Assembly (NCBI RefSeq): GCF_035982055.1 | Contig: NZ_CP108427.1 | Coordinates: 682,001-746,000 of the forward strand | Source of the DNA: Streptomyces sp. NBC_01288 | Lineage (GTDB): Bacteria > Actinomycetota > Actinomycetes > Streptomycetales > Streptomycetaceae | DNA: 64,000 bases | Direction: 5' to 3' | Shown here: piece by piece, positions 60,894 through 64,000 of the stretch | How the letters are laid out: every line of letters starts with the position of its first letter | Numbering within the stretch: position 1 is the stretch's first letter | Position numbers and translations under genes: made by a program | The notes under the pieces: generated by a model | What the model saw: the letters and a program-made list of their open reading frames with translations, nothing else | Told to the model about the DNA's origin: nothing | The model's database searches: none

Positions 60894-62438
60894 ATGCGTG
60901 ACCTTCTCCCGGTACTGAGCGGCTGGTACGCCGCAGGCGCCCCCTTCGGCCTGGCGACGGTGGTCGCGGTCAGCCGCAGCGCGCCGCGTGATCCCGGTGC
61001 GGCGATGGCGGTGGGGCCGGGTGACGAGGTAGTGGGGAGTGTGTCGGGTGGCTGCGTGGAGGGGGCGGTCTTCGAACTGGCGCGGGAGGTCCTGGCGAGC
61101 GGCGAGGCCCGGCTGGAGACCTTCGGGTACAGCGACGAGGACGCGTTCGCGGTGGGGCTGACCTGCGGGGGCGAGATCACCGTGCTGATCCGGCTTGTCA
61201 CACCCGAGGTCGACCCCGCGTTCGGGGCGGTGGCTCGGTCGGTCGCCGCGGGTGAGCCTGTGACGGTGGCGACGGTGATCGATGGTCCGGGGGTGCGGGG
61301 CGCTGCGCTCGCTGTCTGGGCCGAGGGGGTGAGGGGCGGGGCTGATGCTGTCGGCGGCTCCAGTACCTCTGACGCCGTCGGTGCTCCCGGCACCCTCGGC
61401 GGCGCTGAGACCTCTGGCGCTTTTGGCGCCACCGGCGTCATCGGCACCTCTGACGCCCTCGACGCTCCCGGTTCGCCTGGTGACCCCGGTCTCGACACCT
61501 CTGACGCCCCCGGTACTCCCAGCACCCTCGATCCTGCTCGCGCGCCCGACGCCTCTGACGCTTCTGGCGCTCCCAGTACCCCTGGCACTCTCGGTACCCC
61601 AGGCACTCCCGGTGCCCCTGTCACCCTCGGCACTCCTGGCGCGCCCATCGCCCCCGGCACCGCTGGCTCCCCCGGCATGCCCAGCCCTCCCGGCACCCCC
61701 GGCGTTCTCGGCACCGCAAGCACCCCTGACGCTTCGGTCGCCCCCGACGTCTTCGACATCCCCGGCACTCTCGGCACCCTCGGCCCACCCGGCCTGGACG
61801 TGGCCGTCGCAGCCGATGCCCGTGGTGAACTCGCCCTCGGCGCAACCGGGTTGCGGCACTACGGCCCGCGCGGTGAGCGGCGTGAGGACTCCGTCAGCGT
61901 GTTCCTGCACTCCTTCGCACCGCCGCCCCGGATGCTGATTTTCGGTGCGATCGACTACGCGGCGGCGGTCGCCCGCATCGGTGACTTCCTCGGCTACCGG
62001 GTCACCGTGTGCGACGCCCGCCCGGTGTTCGCCACGCCGAAGCGGTTCCCGGCGGGCGTGGAGGTGGTCGTGGACTGGCCGCACCGCTATCTGCACGGCA
62101 CGGACACCGACGAACGGACGGTGATCTGCGTCCTCACCCACGACCCGAAGTTCGACGTACCGCTGCTGGAGGAGGCGTTGCGCCGGCCGGCCGCGTACAT
62201 CGGGGCGATGGGCAGCCGCCGTACACACAACGACCGTATGCGGCAGCTTCTCCAATCGGGCCTGGAGGAGGGCGAGTTGGCCCGCCTGCGCTCACCGGTC
62301 GGCCTGGACCTCGGCGCGCGTACGCCGGAGGAGGTCGCCGTGTCCGTGGCCGCGGAGATCGTCGCGCTGCGGTGGGGTGGGACGGGGGTGCCGCTGACGG
62401 GAGCGGCGGGGGCGATTCATCGGGGGCCGGTGGGGTGA
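60894..62438 (+). CDS. XdhC/CoxI family protein with large collagen-like insert
   Basis: A 514-residue protein. N-terminal XdhC/CoxI domain (residues 1 to about 145) has the motif VSGGCVEG; the C-terminal Rossmann domain (about 310-514) has MLIFGAIDYAAAVARIG, VLTHDPKFD and YIGAMGSRRTHNDR. The family supports insertion of the sulfurated molybdenum cofactor into xanthine dehydrogenase-like enzymes. Between them, residues about 147-300 are a low-complexity tract rich in Gly, Pro, Thr, Ser and Ala (GTLGTPGTPGAPVTLGTPGA). Family members normally lack this insert. No molybdoenzyme gene is in the window. ATG 60894 follows AGGAG. Confidence 0.87.
   Translation: MRDLLPVLSGWYAAGAPFGLATVVAVSRSAPRDPGAAMAVGPGDEVVGSVSGGCVEGAVFELAREVLASGEARLETFGYSDEDAFAVGLTCGGEITVLIRLVTPEVDPAFGAVARSVAAGEPVTVATVIDGPGVRGAALAVWAEGVRGGADAVGGSSTSDAVGAPGTLGGAETSGAFGATGVIGTSDALDAPGSPGDPGLDTSDAPGTPSTLDPARAPDASDASGAPSTPGTLGTPGTPGAPVTLGTPGAPIAPGTAGSPGMPSPPGTPGVLGTASTPDASVAPDVFDIPGTLGTLGPPGLDVAVAADARGELALGATGLRHYGPRGERREDSVSVFLHSFAPPPRMLIFGAIDYAAAVARIGDFLGYRVTVCDARPVFATPKRFPAGVEVVVDWPHRYLHGTDTDERTVICVLTHDPKFDVPLLEEALRRPAAYIGAMGSRRTHNDRMRQLLQSGLEEGELARLRSPVGLDLGARTPEEVAVSVAAEIVALRWGGTGVPLTGAAGAIHRGPVG
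61332..61793. repeat. Low-complexity collagen-like coding tract
   Basis: About 460 bp encode short irregular G-x-P/G-T/A-P units. Codons with T in third position (CCT, TCT, GGT) are frequent here compared with the flanking domains. It appears to be expansion by slippage or duplication rather than conserved sequence. Confidence 0.75.
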
Positions 62439-62790
62439 CCTGGCCGACTCGGTTGGCGGGTCGGGGCAGCCGTATCGACGCCGGTCGTTGCCCAGGCCCC
62501 CACGCGCCCCGGCGGAAGGGGGCGCGCATCGCGCCCGGCAACGGGGCCCGGGAGATGGGCAGTTACGCCGGTCCGGGAGCCCTGGCGGTGAGCTGCCTAC
62601 CGGTGTCGACCTCGCGCCGGCCGTCGAATACGGGCGCTCACGTCCTCAACTACCGCGGCAATCCTGCCAGTTCACACGCATCCAACAGCCGTACCAGCCC
62701 TGCCAGTTCGCAGGCCCCCAACGACCGCGCAGCCCCACCGCATATCGGCCAGACTGTCCCGCGTACCCCACCGGCCGCAGGTGATCCCGG
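62439..62790. other. 352-bp gap between XdhC and the phosphoesterase gene
   Basis: No gene is supported. It contains an imperfect 36-bp tandem duplication (62663-62734). Short open frames across it are Arg/Pro-rich and have no ribosome-binding site. It may be decayed coding sequence. Confidence 0.5.
62663..62734. repeat. Imperfect 36-bp tandem duplication
   Basis: Two 36-bp units beginning CCTGCCAGTTC at 62663 and 62699 share most bases in their first two-thirds (CCTGCCAGTTCACACGCATC against CCTGCCAGTTCGCAGGCCCC). In frame it could encode PASS-x-AxNxR units, but no gene is evident. Confidence 0.6.
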
Positions 62791-63294
62791 TCAGCTTCTG
62801 GTCGGCAACCGATGCAATACGACGTCCGTCAGCGTGCCGTCCTCCACCGTCGCCGTCATGTACGTGCAGTACGGCTGGCGCCGCCGATCCGTCGGAGAGC
62901 CCGGGTTCAGCAGGCGCAGGCCGCCCGCAGCCGTCGTGTCCCAGGGAATGTGGCTGTGCCCGAAGACCAGCACGTCCAGGTCGGGGAAACGGGCCGCGCA
63001 GCGTGCCTCGCGGCCCTGGGCGGGGCCCGTCTCGTGGATGGTGCCGAAGCGCAGGCCGCCCAGTTCGGTGTACGCCAACTCGGGGAGCCGGGCGCGCAGT
63101 TCGGGGCCGTCGTTGTTGCCGTGGACGCCCACGAGCCGTCGGCTGCGGCTCTCCAGCAGGTCGAGGGTGGCCGTGTCGACCCAGTCGCCGGCGTGGAACA
63201 CGACGTCGGCGCGCGGGAGTTCGGCGAGGAGTCGCGCGGGGAGTTCCTTGGCGCGCTTGGGGAGGTGGGTGTCGGACATCAGGAGCAGACGCAC
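62791..63294 (-). CDS. Metallophosphoesterase, YfcE-like
   Basis: A 167-residue calcineurin-like phosphoesterase. The five motif blocks are complete: Asp8-x-His10 (MSDTH), Gly36-Asp37 (HAGDW), Gly59-Asn60-Asn61-Asp62, His87 and Gly112-His-Ser-His115 (FGHSHIPW). It should hydrolyse phosphodiesters with two metals in the cytosol. It diverges from the MarR-MFS pair, and the three palindromes in the 86-bp gap may influence its promoter too. GTG 63292-63294. Confidence 0.9.
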   Translation of the reverse strand: MRLLLMSDTHLPKRAKELPARLLAELPRADVVFHAGDWVDTATLDLLESRSRRLVGVHGNNDGPELRARLPELAYTELGGLRFGTIHETGPAQGREARCAARFPDLDVLVFGHSHIPWDTTAAGGLRLLNPGSPTDRRRQPYCTYMTATVEDGTLTDVVLHRLPTRS

Positions 63295-63321
63295 GGCCCC
63301 AGCCTAGGGGCCGCAGATCTT

Positions 63322-63361
63322 CAGGTGAACCTGTGCAGTTTCAACTGGACAGGTGAACCTG
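63322..63361. promoter_or_regulatory. Triple palindrome operator upstream of MarR gene
   Basis: Three 12-bp palindromes, CAGGT-ga-ACCTG (63322-63333), CAGTT-tc-AACTG (63336-63347) and CAGGT-ga-ACCTG (63350-63361), are spaced at exactly 14 bp. A promoter, TGGACA (63346-63351) to TACGGT (63369-63374) with a 17-bp spacer, is covered by the third site. It is probably bound by the MarR protein and represses it and the MFS gene. Confidence 0.8.
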
Positions 63362-63368
63362 CGAGTCT

Positions 63369-63374
63369 TACGGT
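63369..63374 (+). promoter_or_regulatory. -10 element, leaderless MarR promoter
   Basis: TACGGT is six bases before the ATG of the MarR gene and 17 bp after TGGACA. Transcription probably starts at the start codon. Confidence 0.55.
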
Positions 63375-63380
63375 GGGGGC

Positions 63381-63842
63381 ATGGATCACCACCTCACCGG
63401 CACCCCCGCGGGCATCTCCGACTCCGCGGCCCGCTCCGCGCGCGACCTGCGGGTGGTGTTCAGTCGACTGCGGCGCAGACTGCGTGAGGTCGCGGCGGAC
63501 GAGGACCTCACCCCGTCGCAGGAGTCGGCGCTCACGCTCGTCGGCAAGCACGGCGCGGCCACGGCCAGTGCCCTCGCGTCGGCCGAGGGGGTCCGACCGC
63601 AGTCGATGGCCGCCACCCTCGCCGCCCTCGACCAGCACGGGCTGATCCGGCGCAGCCCCGACCCCGAGGACGGCCGTAGACAACTCGTCACCCTCACCGA
63701 GGCCGGCCGCGCGCGGATCGAGGACAACCGGCAGGTCCGCGAGGAGTGGCTCGCGCGGGCCTTCGAGGACCGGTACACCGAGACGGAACGGCGGACGATC
63801 CTCGACGCCCTGACGTTGCTGGAACGGCTGTCCGAGCAGTGA
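63381..63842 (+). CDS. MarR family transcriptional regulator
   Basis: A 153-residue winged-helix dimeric regulator: DLRVVFSRLRRRLREVAADE, then LTPSQESALTLVGKHGAATA, the recognition segment RPQSMAATLAALDQHGLIRR, and the wing SPDPEDGRRQLVTLTEAG. It likely senses a small toxic molecule and represses the MFS transporter gene with which it overlaps (GTGA, 63839-63842). ATG 63381 has a -10 six bases upstream. It would bind the three phased palindromes just upstream, controlling itself and the transporter. Confidence 0.92.
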   Translation: MDHHLTGTPAGISDSAARSARDLRVVFSRLRRRLREVAADEDLTPSQESALTLVGKHGAATASALASAEGVRPQSMAATLAALDQHGLIRRSPDPEDGRRQLVTLTEAGRARIEDNRQVREEWLARAFEDRYTETERRTILDALTLLERLSEQ

Positions 63843-64000
63843 TATCGAAGCCCACCCAGGCACTACGGGCCACGCACCCCGCCCCCACCGGCTTCGACCG
63901 GCGCCTGATCGCGCCCATGGTCCTCGGCTCCGTGCTCAACCCGATCAACTCCTCGATGATCGCCGTGGCCCTCGTGCCCATCGGCATCGCCTTCGGGGCG
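63839..64000 (+). CDS. MFS transporter, N-terminal part
   Basis: Starts GTG 63839, overlapping the MarR stop by four bases; the gene runs off the right edge after 54 codons. The beginning MISKPTQALRATHPAPTGFD is a hydrophilic tail, followed by the first membrane helix MVLGSVLNPINSSMIAVALV, a start seen in drug-efflux MFS (14-helix type). It should export the inducer of the MarR regulator. The partial sequence allows no subfamily call beyond this. Confidence 0.8.
   Translation, partial: MISKPTQALRATHPAPTGFDRRLIAPMVLGSVLNPINSSMIAVALVPIGIAFGA

Noticed and set aside
60747..62255. Long minus-strand frame opposite the XdhC gene
   Set aside because: It is the shadow of a GC-rich low-complexity insert; it shows no domain and continues through the conserved XdhC regions in antisense.
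58549..62438. A tetracycline biosynthetic cluster beside the OtrA-like gene
   Set aside because: No polyketide synthase, cyclase or tailoring genes are present; such GTPases are common as orphans in Streptomyces.
1..64000. Insertion sequences, integrases or phage genes
   Set aside because: No transposase, integrase or structural phage gene was found on either strand.

Overview
This is about 64 kb of very high-GC chromosomal DNA, almost certainly from a Streptomyces or close relative. The evidence is: strong GC bias at third codon positions; many GTG/TTG starts and apparently leaderless genes; sugar ABC importers with no ATPase gene of their own (the shared-MsiK arrangement); a mycothiol-dependent formaldehyde pathway; a CU044_5270/sigma-factor pair; an orphan cytochrome oxidase subunit I; an OtrA/TetM-like ribosome protection factor; and a dispersed intergenic repeat of a kind I recall from Streptomyces. 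I see no insertion sequence, prophage, CRISPR array, tRNA or rRNA. The window reads as accessory chromosome rich in carbohydrate uptake and secreted enzymes.

Layout. 1-1713: end of a flavin-dependent oxidoreductase, a SnoaL-like protein, a P-loop nucleoside kinase. 1722-13345: a candidate glycan-use locus, with a solute-binding lipoprotein, two permeases and two tandem large proteins of unrecognised family (predicted alpha/alpha-toroid enzymes) in one minus-strand operon. Upstream of it are a ROK repressor and, divergently, a BadF-type sugar kinase sharing a palindromic operator, then a Tat-exported PAP2 phosphatase. 13438-21350: a membrane glycosyltransferase, an RpiR regulator, small proteins (one a 33-residue membrane peptide), a peptidoglycan-binding protein, an ATP-grasp protein, a DeoR/LacI-type regulator with matching motifs at both ends of its gene, and a TetR regulator whose operator recurs before a DUF35 Zn-ribbon gene.

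21557-29110: a large secreted alpha/beta hydrolase, a DUF1003 protein, an F420-type oxidoreductase, a DJ-1/PfpI protein, a DUF3800 protein and a membrane-anchored S1 protease. 29222-35078: a second sugar locus (ROK regulator, two permeases, binding protein, Gfo/Idh/MocA dehydrogenase). 35111-45117: L,D-transpeptidase, ProP-like transporter, PLP decarboxylase, two SDRs, a gene interrupted by an in-frame stop, S-(hydroxymethyl)mycothiol dehydrogenase coupled to a metallo-hydrolase, and an ABC exporter. 45197-50848: secreted and SnoaL-like proteins, folD behind a ZTP riboswitch, CU044_5270 protein plus ECF-type sigma factor, and ctaD. 50912-58461: GH27 and GH5 secreted glycosidases, a UGT-like glycosyltransferase, a VOC protein with a WYL regulator, and a TetR regulator.

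58549-64000: the OtrA/TetM-like GTPase carrying an 11-unit, 9-bp repeat tract; an XdhC/CoxI protein with a collagen-like insert of about 150 residues; a metallophosphoesterase; and a MarR regulator with an MFS transporter behind three evenly phased palindromes.

The most noteworthy items are the unfamiliar toroid-enzyme locus, the two neighbouring genes that have each expanded low-complexity inserts, the triple-palindrome MarR operator, the ZTP riboswitch and the several repressor/operator pairings that can be read directly from the sequence.
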